This document shows positions 46,182 through 55,867 of a DNA stretch of 64,000 nt, piece by piece; within the stretch, counting starts at the first letter, position 1, and each line of letters opens with the position of its first letter. Source of the stretch: CAZJYI01 sp964550025 (GTDB taxonomy: Bacteria > Verrucomicrobiota > Kiritimatiellia > UBA8416 > CAYOBW01). The notes under the pieces were generated by a model. It saw only the letters and a program-made list of their open reading frames with translations, made no database searches and was not told where the DNA came from. Location: assembly GCA_964550025.1 (NCBI GenBank), contig CAZJYI010000015.1:1-64000 (forward strand). The letters are read 5' to 3'. The translations under genes and the position numbers were made by a program.

Positions 46182-46823
46182 ATGAACACGCTACGGCTCA
46201 TGGTGGTTGCGGGGATCGTCGGTTGCGGGGTGGTGGGGTCGGTTGGCCTGGTCGGGACGGGATGTTCCAGCAGGACGGGACTGGACTGTTCGGGAAAGGG
46301 GTTGACCGAACTCGACCTGTCGAGAAAGTCTGAATTGGTTCTGCTTCTCTGTACCTCCAATAAGCTGACCCATATTGACGTGTCGAGAAACCCGAAGTTG
46401 ACTCAGATTGCATGCAACTACAACAACCTGACCGATCTCGATCTGTCGGCAAACACCGATTTGGTCTTACTCCTATGCGGCCAGAACAATCTGACCGACC
46501 TCGATCTCTCGGCCAACAGGAAACTGGCCTTGCTTCTGTGTAGCGACAACAGCCTGACCGACCTCGATCTGTCAGCGAACAAGCAACTGACCTCGCTCAT
46601 CTGTGCATGCAACAGGTTGACCACGCTTGACCTGTTGGCGAATGCAGAACTGAAGTTCCTTGTTTGCTCTTCCAACAAGCTGACAAGGCTTGACCTGTCG
46701 GCAAATACGCAGCTTGAATATGTTGATTGCAGGGGCAACCGAATCAGGGAGATCATCGTAGCCGACACGAGCAACCTGCCTGAAGACTTCAAGTACGACG
46801 GCGCCCCGGTCATCCGGGAGTAG
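46182..46823 (+). CDS. Leucine-rich-repeat lipoprotein (Cys-type 21-residue repeats)
   Basis: A 213-residue lipoprotein: signal MVVAGIVGCGVVGSVGLVG with lipobox GTGC, then about seven tandem 21-residue LRRs of the form LTDLDLSANTDLVLLLCGQN. Each repeat has a Cys two positions after the last Leu, forming an internal ladder. The repeats are also near-identical at the DNA level (63-base units from about 46304), showing recent expansion. The protein should be an elongated surface protein for protein contacts. The start at 46182 has AGGAGGGG. Neighbours are debris, so it may be horizontally acquired. Confidence 0.88.
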   Translation: MNTLRLMVVAGIVGCGVVGSVGLVGTGCSSRTGLDCSGKGLTELDLSRKSELVLLLCTSNKLTHIDVSRNPKLTQIACNYNNLTDLDLSANTDLVLLLCGQNNLTDLDLSANRKLALLLCSDNSLTDLDLSANKQLTSLICACNRLTTLDLLANAELKFLVCSSNKLTRLDLSANTQLEYVDCRGNRIREIIVADTSNLPEDFKYDGAPVIRE

Positions 46824-47018
46824 TAGCCGCACGGGCCCGGTCCCAGCCCGCCCGACTTGCTTGGCCGACCACTTGAAGCGAACCCCACTTCGGCTGCACG
46901 TCGCGACCGACAAGCGCGCATCGGCTCGGGCTCGATTCGTGTAGTAGTAACGCAGGTTGTGGCTGAACCTGAGTGGCCGTAATAGTTTAGCGGATTGCGG
47001 GCGGAGTCAAGAGGAGTC
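46824..47018. other. Intergenic, nothing recognised
   Basis: About 195 bases between the LRR gene and the IS66 remnant, without hairpin or ORF support. Confidence 0.4.
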
Positions 47019-47300
47019 TCATGCGGGGATTGCGCCGGGGTGGAATAGCGCCGAGAGGGGTGTGTCGGGGCCGTAAGGGAGAAGAGTGCGGAACATCTTG
47101 ATGGGGTCGCGTTGTTGTCGTTTGGCGGCGGTCAGCAGCGAGCGATTGGCGGCGGTGGCTTGGGCACCGTGCAGGGAACGGCCGCCAAAGGATATCTTGC
47201 GGAAGATGACTGGCAGGCGCAAGGCTTGCTCTACGTGGTTGTTGGTGGGCGGCATACCGTTGACTTGCAGGAACGTTAAGAGATGCGGGTCGCCGCGCGG
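47019..47300 (-). pseudogene. IS66-family transposase C-terminal remnant
   Basis: About 85 residues: LLTFLQVNGMPPTNNHVEQA, LRLPVIFRKISFGGRSLHGA, and QATAANRSLLTAAKRQQRDP. This is the end of an IS66 transposase (NNHxE-x2-xRP-x2-xRKxSxGxRS motif). The rest of the transposase and other IS66 orfs are missing, so it is a remnant. The upstream frame extension is unrelated sequence. Confidence 0.85.
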
Positions 47301-47405
47301 CGGGGTGGGATGCCGTCGTGGGGGCGCTATAGCCGTCAGCGACGCATATAGGCACAAATCCGTGGGCTTTCCCCATCCGTGGGTCTTTTCATCTCATCCG
47401 TATTG

Positions 47406-47615
47406 GACCCCATCCGAAAAGGGGTTGCGAGTGCGAACGCAGAGTCGGACGGTACTCAGCCGTCCAGGGAGGCAGCACAGAGGCAGAAACAGAGAAAGAA
47501 CGGAGCAAAGTGCCGCAACTCTCTCCTCTCTGCCTCCTCGCCCTGCCACAAGGACGGCGCAGGAGCACCGTCCTACGGCGGATGACCGGATCTCGTACCC
47601 TTTTCGGACGGGGTC
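47406..47615. repeat. Inverted-repeat-bounded 210-base element
   Basis: Left end 47406-47431 (GACCCCATCCGAAAAGGGGT...) and right end 47592-47615 (...CCCTTTTCGGACGGGGTC) are inverted. Inside are hairpins CGGACGG...CCGTCC and AGGACGG...CCGTCCT and a purine-rich/pyrimidine-rich palindrome. No coding sequence. Possibly a small non-autonomous element (MITE-like). Confidence 0.6.
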
Positions 47616-47625
47616 GTACTATTCT

Positions 47626-47716
47626 CCGTCATCTTCTTGTTCTCTTGACGGGATCTGCCGGATCTACGGGATGGGATGGGCTATCCTGTTGATCCCGTTG
47701 ATCCTGTCAGAATTCC
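47626..47716. repeat. ATCCTGTTGATCCTG dispersed repeat, copy 3
   Basis: TTGTTCTCTTGACGGGATCT, GGATCTACGGGATGGGATGG and GCTATCCTGTTGATCCCG in order, ending AATTCCCGTTCGGCTGCGGC, as in the copies at 32586, 59060 and 59908. Confidence 0.85.
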
Positions 47717-47939
47717 CGTTCGGCTGCGGCAGCGAGCGCCAGGCGTTGCGCTGTGATCACTGCGCTATTCTGCGGTTCAACTGCTCCTTCTGTGATGAAT
47801 GGAGCGGGGTGCGGCACGGTTGAGACGGTTGACCCTGTGCGGTCGGTTGTTGCTCCCAGGTTGCTGCACATTGTGAGTTGCAACTTTGCGCCGCTTCTCG
47901 CATAATCCGCAGTCCGAAATCGCAAATCCGCAATTGGAT

Positions 47940-48016
<77 letters not shown>

Positions 48017-48354
48017 TATGAGTGCCTCAACTGCAATGCGTTGCGATGTGTGGGGGCCCGCTGTGCGTTTCCCGCTTGACTGTCTTGTACGCGTTTGGTC
48101 CATGACGGAGACGATGGTTGCCTCTCATGTACCCACAGTGACGCTGTTCGGCGGCGCGCTACGCGAGACATCCTGGAAATGGCGCTCAGAGTCAAAGAGC
48201 ACCACGCCTTCGGCGACCGGATCAAGTCCATCGAACAGCTGCTCGGACGAGCGCTGGAGAATATCGCCGCTGGCGCGCCGAATCCTCAGCGCATTAGACC
48301 AGAGAAGAGGAGCCGTCTGTTGACAAACGGCACACACTCACATACCCTGTATTC
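48017..48354. other. 338 bases with a doubtful short ORF
   Basis: A frame to 48358 includes helix-like ILEMALRVKEHHAFGDRIKS, which could be the remnant of a helical protein, but no start with ribosome site and no family is seen. Such tRNA-adjacent DNA is often a site for integration, though no integrase is present. Confidence 0.35.
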
Positions 48355-48624
48355 ATGAGTGGATTCGACTGGAGTGATGAGAAGAACGAAATGCTCGAGA
48401 GCACCCGCAAGGTGTGTTTCGAGGATGCTATTGTATGCATCCAGAACGGGGACGTTCTGGACGTTATTCGGCACCCCAATCGGGAGCGGTACCCAAACCA
48501 GAACATCATCGTGCTCAACGTGGGTGGCTACGTCTGGCTGGTCCCATATGTGAAGGTCAAGGGTGTCCGCTTCCTTAAGACGATCATTCCGAGCCGCAAG
48601 GCAACACGGGAGTACCTGAAATGA
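48355..48624 (+). CDS. BrnT/DUF4258-like toxin of a type II TA pair
   Basis: An 89-residue protein: FDWSDEKNEMLESTRKVCFE, AIVCIQNGDVLDVIRHPNRE, YPNQNIIVLNVGGYVWLVPY, and the end FLKTIIPSRKATREYLK. This layout (short N-terminal W-D-E-K-N helix, HPN-x5-YP-Q turn, three strands, R-K-A-T-R end) fits small BrnT-like/DUF4258 RNase toxins. It overlaps the next gene by four bases (ATGA). In such pairs the toxin is often first and the antitoxin second, as here. The assignment is by pattern. Confidence 0.8.
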   Translation: MSGFDWSDEKNEMLESTRKVCFEDAIVCIQNGDVLDVIRHPNRERYPNQNIIVLNVGGYVWLVPYVKVKGVRFLKTIIPSRKATREYLK

Positions 48625-48905
48625 AGAAGAACCCCATGAAGCTAGACAGAGAAGAGTTGCAGATTCTGCAAGATTTCGAGCGAGGCGAATTCGAGAGCAT
48701 TCGCAATTTCCAATCCGAGAAGAAGAAACTGGAGGAAGCGGCCCACACCACCCTCCAGAAAGACAAGCGCATCAATATCCGAATCTCGTCACGTGATCTG
48801 GAGCGCCTACAGATGCGTGCGGCCCGAGAAGGGGTGCCATACCAGACCTACATCGCGGGATCACTCCACAAGCTTGTTTCCGGGCGCTTGAAAGAAGTGG
48901 TCTAA
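48621..48905 (+). CDS. CopG/RHH-type antitoxin
   Basis: A 94-residue basic protein with the pattern of antitoxins paired with BrnT-like toxins: LDREELQILQDFERGEFESI, then a Lys-rich linker and the ribbon-helix-helix DNA-binding part DKRINIRISSRDLERLQMRA, followed by YQTYIAGSLHKLVSGRL. It would neutralise the toxin and repress the operon. The start overlaps the toxin stop (ATGA), so translation is coupled. Confidence 0.82.
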   Translation: MKKNPMKLDREELQILQDFERGEFESIRNFQSEKKKLEEAAHTTLQKDKRINIRISSRDLERLQMRAAREGVPYQTYIAGSLHKLVSGRLKEVV

Positions 48906-48994
48906 CAATCGTGTGGGCACCTACAATTGAACCTGCGCCTTGCGCGGCTCCGTTTGAGGGTCACACGTAACATTGTGCTCTGAGGACGAATGAG

Positions 48995-49651
48995 ATGAGT
49001 TGGTGGCATGCGCGGTGGCTGGGAGCGGTGATCGGCCTGATTGGGGGCACGATCATTGGCCTCGTCATTGTGGCGTGGCGAACAAGCGTTCCCCTTGGAC
49101 TCATCGCCACCGTGGCGGCCATTCCCATCTCGGTCTGGATCATTCGCCATTTCCCCGTTCATGTTCTCGGTCGCCGTACATCGCCCTTGCTCGACCGTCC
49201 CGTCCTCCCCGGAGAGTACGCAATTCGCTTCGTGTGTGGTTTCGTGGTCGGGGCAATTCTGGGCTTCTTCGGCGCTGCGCGCTATTGTGACACGGTGCCG
49301 CCGTTGATCATCGTCACGATTACACTGGCAACGCTGTGTGGCGTCCTGTCGATGGTTCTCGGGGATCGCTTCTGGACAAGATACTATCGTTCATCGGAAC
49401 TCGAAGGAATCCAGATTGGTGTATTCAATGGATGCCGCGACGGTTACGGCATCCAGATCGGCCTTTGGAGCGCGAACGAGCAGAGAAGTTTGCCGATCAT
49501 CAACTGGATATGGAGATGGAGAGAAGAGGGAGAGGTGGCCACAGAAGGCACAGAATTCACAAAAGGGATGGTCCGGGGCGACGGGACGGTTCCGATCCCA
49601 CGGAAGGGTGGCAGGATCGGGGTGCCCCGGGAACATCCCTCCCCTCTGTGA
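48995..49651 (+). CDS. Small membrane protein with repeat-derived C-terminus
   Basis: A 218-residue protein of unknown family. Four hydrophobic spans are visible: LGAVIGLIGGTIIGLVIVAW, VPLGLIATVAAIPISVWIIR, FVCGFVVGAILGFFGAARY and LIIVTITLATLCGVLSMVLG. A cytosolic-looking segment (GVFNGCRDGYGIQIGLWSAN) follows. From about residue 180 the sequence (ATEGTEFTKGMVRGDGTVPI...) is encoded by the left part of the palindromic repeat at 49535-49673, so the natural stop was lost or altered. The ATG at 48995 lacks a strong ribosome site. Confidence 0.6.
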   Translation: MSWWHARWLGAVIGLIGGTIIGLVIVAWRTSVPLGLIATVAAIPISVWIIRHFPVHVLGRRTSPLLDRPVLPGEYAIRFVCGFVVGAILGFFGAARYCDTVPPLIIVTITLATLCGVLSMVLGDRFWTRYYRSSELEGIQIGVFNGCRDGYGIQIGLWSANEQRSLPIINWIWRWREEGEVATEGTEFTKGMVRGDGTVPIPRKGGRIGVPREHPSPL

Positions 49652-49673
49652 GTTTTGTGCATTTTGTGGCCAA
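49535..49673. repeat. GTGGCCACAGAAGGCACAG palindrome at a gene end
   Basis: GTGGCCACAGAAGGCACAGA...TTCACAAAA on the left is inverted as TTTTGTGCATTTTGTGGCCA on the right. It lies within and after the end of the membrane protein gene, whose last ~40 residues it encodes. Confidence 0.7.
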
Positions 49674-49809
49674 TCGTGGGGCGAACGACAACGATCGAGG
49701 ATTGAACTTTCGATAGCGGGAGAATAGCTGTGGAATCTCCGGCGGGCGGGTGGTAAGCTCATCGCATCAGGTGTCCGTGTATTGTCGTCAGAAACGTGGG
49801 GGAAGACAG

Positions 49810-52800
49810 ATGCAGAGGCATAGGGCTTGGTGGTTCGTCGTTGTTGCGTGGATGGTCGCCTGCGGGGTGGTCTTGATGTCGTCCGGTGCGGAGCCCGGGC
49901 CGGGGTTGTCCGTCGGGCAGGTAAGGGCGGCGTCGGCTCTTCGGGCGGATGGCGTGACGGTAAACTGGTGCGCACGGCTGGGCACGCCCGTTCGCGTGAG
50001 AGGGGCCGACCTCGACCAGAGCGCGACCGCTATCGGCGCGCGGGTCAGGGCCGTCGTCAGACAGGATGACTATCCGCAACGCGCGATCGCGTTGCTGGAT
50101 GCGCTCTCCGGCCTCTACCGGACGCAGGACGCGAGCGAGGCGTTCGCGGTCAAACGCATCGAGCGGGATGCGTTGGGGCACCGCCATGTTCGCCTGGCGC
50201 AGGTCCACCGGGAGCTTCCCGTTACCGGGGGCGATCTCCTGGTGCATTTCGATGCCGCAGGCAAGGCGTACGAGGTAACGGGGGACTGTGTGCCGGGGAT
50301 TGAGCTGGCGATCACACCGCGACTCTCGGGCGCCGACGCCACCGCCGCCGCGCGGGGCGATCTGAAGGCGAAAGGGCGTCCGCAGGGGGTCCTGGAGGCG
50401 GGGCCGGAGCTGGTGATCCATACGGGCGCAGGGCTGCCGGCGCTGGCCTATGAGCTGGCCCTGGGCTACTCGCACAAGAAGGCGGGTGTGGCCCTCTGGC
50501 GGTACTGGGTGGACGCGCAAACGGGCGATATCCTGAATTGCTACGACGATGTGCAGTCCGAAGACGTGAGCATTTCCGGCAACATTCTGCCCCGGGAGGG
50601 AGGCACGCTCGTCACGGTCACGGGTTGGCACGAGGCCGGAAGCTATTATCTCCAGGACAGAACCGTCAACTACATCGTTCGCGATCAGCAGAGCGTCCGG
50701 GATCTCTATTCGGGCGTGTGGAGTGCGCGGACCTCGGCGAGCTGGGGCAACGCCGATCCCGCCGCCGTCTCGGGGGCGTACAACATCCGCCTCGCGCTGC
50801 AGTACTTCGCCAATGTCCACGGCAGAAACAGCTTCGACAACGCGGGGGCGCAGGTCATCGTCAACGTCCACCACGGACAGAGCTACAACAATGCCTTCTG
50901 GCATCCGACGCCAAAGCGTCTCTACTTTGGCGATGGGGACGGCACCATGACCACGCCGGCTTCGGTCCTCGACGTGGTGGTGCACGAACTGACGCACGCG
51001 GTGACGAGTCACAGCGCCAACCTGCGGTACCAGAACGAATCGGGTGCGCTGAACGAGTCGTTCTCAGACATCTTCGCGGCCTGCGTGGAGTTTGCCGTTC
51101 AGCCCGACGGGCGACACGCCTATCCGAATTCCCTGGCAGGGCACTCGGACTGGCTATTCGGGGAGGAGTGGTTGGCTGCCGACCTGAAGCGTGACATTCG
51201 GAACCCCCGCAATGCGGCCCTGCGGACGCCGCAACCGAGCCGCTACAAGGGGACCCACTGGTATACCGGGACGGGCGACAACGGCGGCGTTCACTACAAC
51301 AACTCCGTTCAGAGCCACGCGTTCTACCTGATGTCCGAGGGCGGGACCGGCAACAACGACGGCATCGCATACAGCGTGTCGAAGATCGGCATCACCAACG
51401 CGGCCAAGGTTGCCTACCGCGCGCTGACCGTGTACTGCACGGTCGACACGGATCACGCGGCCGCGCGGTTGGCCTGGGAATCGGCGGCGCGCGATCTGAA
51501 TGCGAGCTGGGTGCCCACCATCCAGTCGGCCTGGGCCGCGGTCGGTGTCGGCCAGGCTGCCCCGGCGGTCGTGATGCCTGCCTTCAACCCTCCCGCCGGC
51601 GCCTACAGCTCGGCCGTCACGGTCACGGTGACCACCGCGACATCCGGGGCCGAAATCCGCTACACGCTCGACGGGGGCGAGCCGACGACGGCCTCCACGC
51701 TGTACACGGCACCCATCGCCGTGGCGGCGGACGCCACGATCAAGGCCAAGGCTTTCAAAGCGGGGGTGCAACCCAGCGCGACCGCCAGCGCTGCCTACAC
51801 GTTCCTCGGGACGCGGCTGTACGCTTTCCTCGTCGACGACACCTCGCCGGGATGGGCCACGCAGGGGCAGTGGGCTTTTGGCCGTCCGACGGGGGGCGGG
51901 GGCAGCACCGGTCCAACCGATCCCTCGGGCGGACATACGGGTAACAACGCTTATGGCTACAACCTCAACGGCGACTACGCCAACAACATCGCCGGTACGC
52001 ATTGGCTCACGGCCGGACCGCTGAACTTCTCGGCCGCTTCCAACGTCAAGTTGGCGTTCTGGCGATGGTTGGGGGTCGAGGAACCCGCGTACGACAAGGT
52101 CTACCTGGATGTCTCCAAGGACGGGGCGGCCTGGACTCGCGTTTGGCAGAACACCAGCCGCATGGGGTACGGCGAATCCGACAGCGTCATCTCGGACTGG
52201 TCGCAGTACGTGTACGACATTTCCGCGGTGGCAGACCGCCAGGCCACCGTCTATGTGCGATGGGGGCTCGGGCCGACGGACGGCAGCACGGTCTACTGCG
52301 GCTGGAACATCGACGACGTCGAGTTCTGGGGGCGCGGCACGCCCGGTGGCGTTGTTCCCGCGGCGCCCGCCAATCTCGTGGCCGCGGCGGTGGCCAGCAA
52401 CCACGTTCGACTCGCATGGCAGGACAAATCGGACAACGAACAGGGGTTCATCATCCAGCGCGTCAGGCAGGTCGATGCCACGGGATTTGCGGAGATTGCG
52501 CGCGTCGGGGCGAATTCCACGAGCTACGACGACCGGACCGTGGCTCCGAAGAACGCCTACAACTACCGGGTTGCCGCGTACAACACGACCGGCAATTCCG
52601 ACTTCTCGAACGTTTCCACGGTGACGACGCCCGACCAGACCGGCGACAACTGGGATCCCACGGACGACACCGGGGACGGGGCCACACAGCTTGCGGCGGC
52701 CACGCAGGCCGAACAGTCACACGGCCCCCACACGCTCTCGGGCGCGGACGGGGCGGACTGGTTCAAGCTGCACTTGACGGCGGGTTCCTCCTACAACTTC

Positions 52801-54507
52801 AACACGGCGGGCGGCAGTGGCGACACGTACGGCGAGCTGTTCAGGGACTCGACGGCATACCACCGTGTCGGGTCCGACGACGACTCCGCCGGGAATCGGC
52901 AGTTCAGCCTTACGGTCACTCCCGACACGACGGGCACGTACTACCTGCGGGTGAAGACGCAGGGGGCGTCGCCCGAAGCGGTGTACACGCTACGATATCG
53001 TGTGCTTACCGCGTCTTCGAACGACGCCTGGGACCCGGGCGACGACAGCGGCGCCGGGGCAACGGCGCTGCCGGCGCCGACGGCCGCCGTGCAGACACAC
53101 GGCGAGCATACGCTGTCGCCCACCGACGCGGCGGACTGGTTCAAAGTGCAATTGGCGGCGGGAACGCTGTACAACTTCCACACGATGGGCGGCAGTGGGG
53201 ACATCATCGGGGAACTGTTCTCCGATGCCGGCGGCACAACACGGGTTGCCATGGATGACGACAGCGGCGGCAGCGGGCAGTTCAGCCTCATCTACACGGC
53301 CGCCACGACGGACTGGTACTACCTCAAGGTTCGAAGTCGCACGGTGGGCGGCAACGCGCGCTACACGCTCAGCTACTCCAGCGGGAACGACGCATGGGAT
53401 CCCGGCGACGACGATCCCTCGGTCGCGCCGACCGCGATCACCAATGCCAGTCACGTCCAGCAGTCGCACGGACCGCACCGGTTGTCCGCCACCGACCAGT
53501 CCGACTACTTTGCGGTGTGGCTCGTGTACGGTGAAGACTACGATTTCAACTCCATTGGCGGGACGGGCGACCTGTACATCAGGATGTGGCACTGGGACGG
53601 CGCACAGTGGCACCTGCTGCTGGAGGACGACGACAGCGGCGGCAACCGGCAGTTCGACCTGAAGGCGCGCAACAACCTCGCCGACGGCTGGTACTACCTG
53701 CAGGTCTCGACGTACAACGCGGGGGAGAACGCGCAGTACAGCCTCAACTACACGGGCGGCAAGGACCCGTGGGACCCGGCGGACAACACCGGCGGCGGCG
53801 CCACGGCGCTGGGTACGCCCGACGAGAATGGCACGGCGCACGGTCCCCACACCCTGACATGGGGGGACCACTATGACTGGTACCGGATCGACATGACGGA
53901 GGGCATGAAGTACTACATGACCACCTATACCGGCACGGGGGATACGCTGGCCGGTCTGTATGCCGACCCCGGCGGCACACAGCTCCTGGCTTCCGACGAC
54001 GACTCGGGCGGTAACTACCAGATGGCCATTGCCTACGTGGCCGCCAGCAGTGCGCCGCACTACCTCATGGTGCGGTGCTACACGCTGGGGAACTACGCGC
54101 GCTATCCGCTCTACTGCTGGCAGGCCGTTGACGGCGACGGCGACGGCATGCCCGACCGTTGGGAACGGACCGAGTTTGGCAGCGTGGGTGCGGCAAATGC
54201 GCAAACGGACCACGACCGCGACGGATCGCTTGACCGCGAGGAGCTGATCGCGGGGACAGAGGCCAACGACTCGAACTCCGTCTTCAAGTGCATGAGCATC
54301 CGGCCCGTGCCCGGGGTCGGCAACGTGATCACCTGGCCCAGTGTCGCCGACCGGTTGTACGGCGTCGAGCGCGCCCCCTCGCTATCCCTGGGGTTCGCCC
54401 CGGTGGCCGCCGCTTTGCCGGCAACGGCCCCGATGAACACGTATACCGACAACACGGCAGCGGCGGGCAGCCACTACTACCGCCTGAACGTGCAGCAGAA
54501 ACCGTGA
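49810..54507 (+). CDS. Secreted M4 (thermolysin-type) metalloprotease with many C-terminal modules
   Basis: About 1,565 residues. The signal peptide VVVAWMVACGVVLMSSGAEP is followed by an FTP/PepSY-like propeptide (about 60-260). The M4 catalytic domain has HELTH at 392-396, the Glu ligand at 416 (GALNESFSDIF) and GGVHYNNSVQSHAFYL. Then come a chitobiase-C-like beta-domain (AVTVTVTTATSGAEIRYTLD), a MAM/laminin-like domain (VYLDVSKDGAAWTRVWQN), an FN3 domain, and four tandem pre-peptidase C-terminal (PPC) repeats (DADWFKLHLTAGSSYNFNT type) of about 130 residues. The end carries DGDGDGMPDRWE and DHDRDGSLDREE calcium loops and a terminal module. A secreted protein-degrading enzyme; repeats match the family of surface modules. 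Only 3 bases separate its stop from that of the convergent gene. Confidence 0.9.
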   Translation: MQRHRAWWFVVVAWMVACGVVLMSSGAEPGPGLSVGQVRAASALRADGVTVNWCARLGTPVRVRGADLDQSATAIGARVRAVVRQDDYPQRAIALLDALSGLYRTQDASEAFAVKRIERDALGHRHVRLAQVHRELPVTGGDLLVHFDAAGKAYEVTGDCVPGIELAITPRLSGADATAAARGDLKAKGRPQGVLEAGPELVIHTGAGLPALAYELALGYSHKKAGVALWRYWVDAQTGDILNCYDDVQSEDVSISGNILPREGGTLVTVTGWHEAGSYYLQDRTVNYIVRDQQSVRDLYSGVWSARTSASWGNADPAAVSGAYNIRLALQYFANVHGRNSFDNAGAQVIVNVHHGQSYNNAFWHPTPKRLYFGDGDGTMTTPASVLDVVVHELTHAVTSHSANLRYQNESGALNESFSDIFAACVEFAVQPDGRHAYPNSLAGHSDWLFGEEWLAADLKRDIRNPRNAALRTPQPSRYKGTHWYTGTGDNGGVHYNNSVQSHAFYLMSEGGTGNNDGIAYSVSKIGITNAAKVAYRALTVYCTVDTDHAAARLAWESAARDLNASWVPTIQSAWAAVGVGQAAPAVVMPAFNPPAGAYSSAVTVTVTTATSGAEIRYTLDGGEPTTASTLYTAPIAVAADATIKAKAFKAGVQPSATASAAYTFLGTRLYAFLVDDTSPGWATQGQWAFGRPTGGGGSTGPTDPSGGHTGNNAYGYNLNGDYANNIAGTHWLTAGPLNFSAASNVKLAFWRWLGVEEPAYDKVYLDVSKDGAAWTRVWQNTSRMGYGESDSVISDWSQYVYDISAVADRQATVYVRWGLGPTDGSTVYCGWNIDDVEFWGRGTPGGVVPAAPANLVAAAVASNHVRLAWQDKSDNEQGFIIQRVRQVDATGFAEIARVGANSTSYDDRTVAPKNAYNYRVAAYNTTGNSDFSNVSTVTTPDQTGDNWDPTDDTGDGATQLAAATQAEQSHGPHTLSGADGADWFKLHLTAGSSYNFNTAGGSGDTYGELFRDSTAYHRVGSDDDSAGNRQFSLTVTPDTTGTYYLRVKTQGASPEAVYTLRYRVLTASSNDAWDPGDDSGAGATALPAPTAAVQTHGEHTLSPTDAADWFKVQLAAGTLYNFHTMGGSGDIIGELFSDAGGTTRVAMDDDSGGSGQFSLIYTAATTDWYYLKVRSRTVGGNARYTLSYSSGNDAWDPGDDDPSVAPTAITNASHVQQSHGPHRLSATDQSDYFAVWLVYGEDYDFNSIGGTGDLYIRMWHWDGAQWHLLLEDDDSGGNRQFDLKARNNLADGWYYLQVSTYNAGENAQYSLNYTGGKDPWDPADNTGGGATALGTPDENGTAHGPHTLTWGDHYDWYRIDMTEGMKYYMTTYTGTGDTLAGLYADPGGTQLLASDDDSGGNYQMAIAYVAASSAPHYLMVRCYTLGNYARYPLYCWQAVDGDGDGMPDRWERTEFGSVGAANAQTDHDRDGSLDREELIAGTEANDSNSVFKCMSIRPVPGVGNVITWPSVADRLYGVERAPSLSLGFAPVAAALPATAPMNTYTDNTAAAGSHYYRLNVQQKP

Positions 54508-54510
54508 GGG

Positions 54511-55836
54511 TCAGAACACCAGCAGCACGGCCAGGCCGGTGCCGGTGGCGGCGAGGAGGATGGCGCCGACCAGGCGGCCGAACTTCCAGCCGCCCGAGTA
54601 GACGGCGATGCCGCTCTTGACGACGCTGTTGGAGATCACGGCGATCGTGATCGCCATGGCGGCGACGTTGCGCAGGAGGTCCCCGCTCTTGGCCTGCTCG
54701 GTCACGGACAGCGTGATCGCGTCTACGTCCGCAAGCCCGCTGGCCAGGGAGGCCAGGTAAAGGCCCTTGTTGCCGAGTTGGTCTTTCGCGACCTTGGCTA
54801 CCAGCAGGATCACGACGAAGAAACCGGCGAACTTGAGTGCGGGTCCCAGGGAGAAGGGGTTGGAGAGTTTGACGTCCTCGGCCTGTTCCTTCTGCCCGGT
54901 TGCCCGGCGCTTGGTCATCACCCAGAGCAGCGCCGTGGCCACGGCCGCCATGAGCAGCATGGCCCCGATGGATGGGGCAAGCGCACGCAACAGCGCACGG
55001 TCAAGGAGCCCGACCACGACGAGCACGCGCGCGAACATCGTGGCGTTGGCGATGACCGTCGCGAACGTGCACGGACCTTGGATGCTCGGGTCTGCCTTGG
55101 CCTGCGTCGCCATGGCGGCGGTCACGGCAGTTGAGGAGGTGAGACCCCCCAGGAGCCCCGTGAGCCCGAGTCCTCTCTGCGCCCCGAGGAACTTCGTCAG
55201 GAAGTAGCCCACGAAGCTGATTCCGGAGATCAGGACGACGAGCAGCACGACCTTGTAAGGGTTGAAGACCTCCCAGGGATCGAGCGCGCGATTGGGGAGA
55301 AGCGGTAGCAGGATCAGAATGATGACCAGGAACTTCAGGGTGTCTGTCAGCTCCACGCGGCGAAGCTGGGCAAGGACTTTCGCCGTGAATCGCTTCAGGG
55401 CGAGGACGATCGTGATCAGGACTCCCAGGACGCCCGCCGCGTGGGGGTGGTGATAGCAGAGCATGCCGAGGCAGCAACAGCAGATGGCGGCCGCCTCGGT
55501 GGTGATCCCCGGGTCCCAGGCCGGTGTGCGGATGTAGAGAACGACGATCAGCCCCATGAGCCCCGCCAGAATGATCGCGGCCGCCGCGGGGTACCACGAG
55601 CCCAGCATCGCGGCCGCGAACCCGGAAAGGGAGAGGACGGAGTACGTTCGGATGCCGAGGAATTGCTCCTTGGTGGGCTCCGAGCCGTCAGGGATGCTCT
55701 TCGGGGATGCCTGAGCGTCTGCGCCGGCATCAGGCGAGACCGTCGGAGCACGCTTGAGGGATCGTTCCAGGCCGATCAGTATGCCGATGCCGAGGGCATA
55801 GGCCATCCTGGTGACGATCTCCGGCGTCAAAGTCAT
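54511..55836 (-). CDS. MgtC/SapB-DUF4010 membrane protein
   Basis: A ~441-residue membrane protein with about 12 hydrophobic spans. The N-terminal ~150 residues are MgtC/SapB-like (RMAYALGIGILIGLERSLKR, then EQFLGIRTYSVLSLSGFAAA). The C-terminal part is DUF4010 (LGLTGLLGGLTSSTAVTAAM, LYLASLASGLADVDAITLSV, AMAITIAVISNSVVKSGIAV). Function unknown; the MgtC part suggests a role in magnesium or phosphate/ATP balance. The ATG at 55836 (MTLTPEIVTRM) was chosen to give the family-like start. Convergent with the M4 protease. Confidence 0.92.
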   Translation of the reverse strand: MTLTPEIVTRMAYALGIGILIGLERSLKRAPTVSPDAGADAQASPKSIPDGSEPTKEQFLGIRTYSVLSLSGFAAAMLGSWYPAAAAIILAGLMGLIVVLYIRTPAWDPGITTEAAAICCCCLGMLCYHHPHAAGVLGVLITIVLALKRFTAKVLAQLRRVELTDTLKFLVIILILLPLLPNRALDPWEVFNPYKVVLLVVLISGISFVGYFLTKFLGAQRGLGLTGLLGGLTSSTAVTAAMATQAKADPSIQGPCTFATVIANATMFARVLVVVGLLDRALLRALAPSIGAMLLMAAVATALLWVMTKRRATGQKEQAEDVKLSNPFSLGPALKFAGFFVVILLVAKVAKDQLGNKGLYLASLASGLADVDAITLSVTEQAKSGDLLRNVAAMAITIAVISNSVVKSGIAVYSGGWKFGRLVGAILLAATGTGLAVLLVF

Positions 55837-55867
55837 GTTAGGAATGTGGCACAGGGGCGGTGGGTTG

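Noticed and set aside
46304..46735. Possible CRISPR-like regular repeats
   Set aside because: The 63-base periodic units are coding leucine-rich repeats without unique spacers. No CRISPR array was seen anywhere in the window.
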